Assembly: GCA_946630645.1 (NCBI GenBank)
Contig: CAMOZD010000103.1
Coordinates: 1 to 5,386 of the forward strand
DNA from: an uncultured Lachnospiraceae bacterium
GTDB lineage: Bacteria > Bacillota > Clostridia > Lachnospirales > Lachnospiraceae
DNA: 5,386 nucleotides
Direction: 5' to 3'
In this document: positions 5,350-5,386 of the stretch, in pieces
Layout of the letters: the number at the start of each line of letters is the position of its first letter
Numbering within the stretch: position 1 is the stretch's first letter
Position numbers and translations under genes: made by a program
Notes under the pieces: model-generated
What the model saw: only the letters and a program-made list of their open reading frames with translations
Told to the model about the DNA's origin: nothing
Database searches by the model: none

Positions 5350-5386
5350 ATGAAAACCACGAGCAAAAGAAAAAGGCTCAAAAGAA
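5350..5386 (+). CDS. Start of an unidentified gene (3' partial)
   Basis: An ATG at 5350 opens a frame that stays open to the window end (MKTTSKRKRLKR), a very basic start such as is often seen before a membrane segment. Upstream lies AAGGAAGTG (5330-5338), a near-perfect Shine-Dalgarno site, but its GGAAG core is 13 bases from this ATG, which is long. The alternative is GTG at 5343 in another frame (reading MTYENHEQKKKAQK), at a better spacing of 6 bases. Neither resembles the start of acetate kinase. A gene almost certainly begins here; which frame is right cannot be settled from about 40 bases, and no function can be given. It follows the pta terminator and so needs its own promoter, none of which is convincing in 5264-5329 (GATAAT at 5310-5315 lacks a good -35). 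Confidence 0.4.
   Translation, partial: MKTTSKRKRLKR

Noticed and set aside
1..5386. Window length equals that of the phiX174 genome
   Set aside because: Gene content is clearly bacterial chromosomal (helicase, GH13, tRNA-Tyr, pta); the length match is coincidence.
1..5386. CRISPR arrays, insertion sequences, toxin-antitoxin or defence genes
   Set aside because: No regularly spaced repeats, terminal inverted repeats with transposase, or related protein motifs were seen on either strand.

Overview
The window looks like chromosomal DNA of a Gram-positive anaerobic fermenter, most likely a Lachnospiraceae / Clostridium cluster XIVa gut bacterium. This is inferred from AG-rich Shine-Dalgarno sites, sigma-A-type promoters, moderate GC, a tRNA-Tyr without encoded CCA, and the style of the Pta, GH13 and DEAD-box proteins. 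No species can be named from the sequence alone. All convincing genes lie on the + strand. No phage, transposon, CRISPR or obvious defence genes are visible.

Layout: (1) 1-1347 is the 3' part of a DEAD-box RNA helicase with a C-terminal DbpA-type RNA-binding domain; its N-terminal part lies upstream of the window. (2) 1367-3499 is a 710-residue intracellular GH13 alpha-glucan hydrolase with a CBM34-like N-terminal domain, starting 20 bases after the helicase stop. It has no Shine-Dalgarno site, and an extended -10 promoter sits directly against its ATG. (3) 3509-3695 is a compact tRNA-Tyr(GUA) unit: a strong promoter, a leader that is almost entirely one hairpin, a class II tRNA, and an intrinsic terminator. 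(4) 3696-3996 is a gap with no supported gene; it holds a perfect GC-rich inverted repeat and a weak 16-codon ORF. (5) 3997-5263 is a self-contained phosphate acetyltransferase (pta) unit: near-consensus promoter, about 120-base leader with two tiny ORFs, the gene, and a strong terminator. (6) 5264-5386 holds an intergenic stretch and the first codons of a further, unidentified gene.

Functionally these are independent housekeeping and metabolic units: RNA remodelling, maltodextrin breakdown, tyrosine tRNA supply, and acetyl-CoA to acetyl-phosphate conversion for ATP-yielding acetate formation. The GH13 enzyme feeds glycolysis and Pta acts at its fermentative end, but nothing in the sequence shows co-regulation. 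I found no convincing new multi-gene system. The most interesting signals are the possibly leaderless GH13 transcript, the hairpin leader of the tRNA gene, and the mini-ORF-bearing leader of pta.
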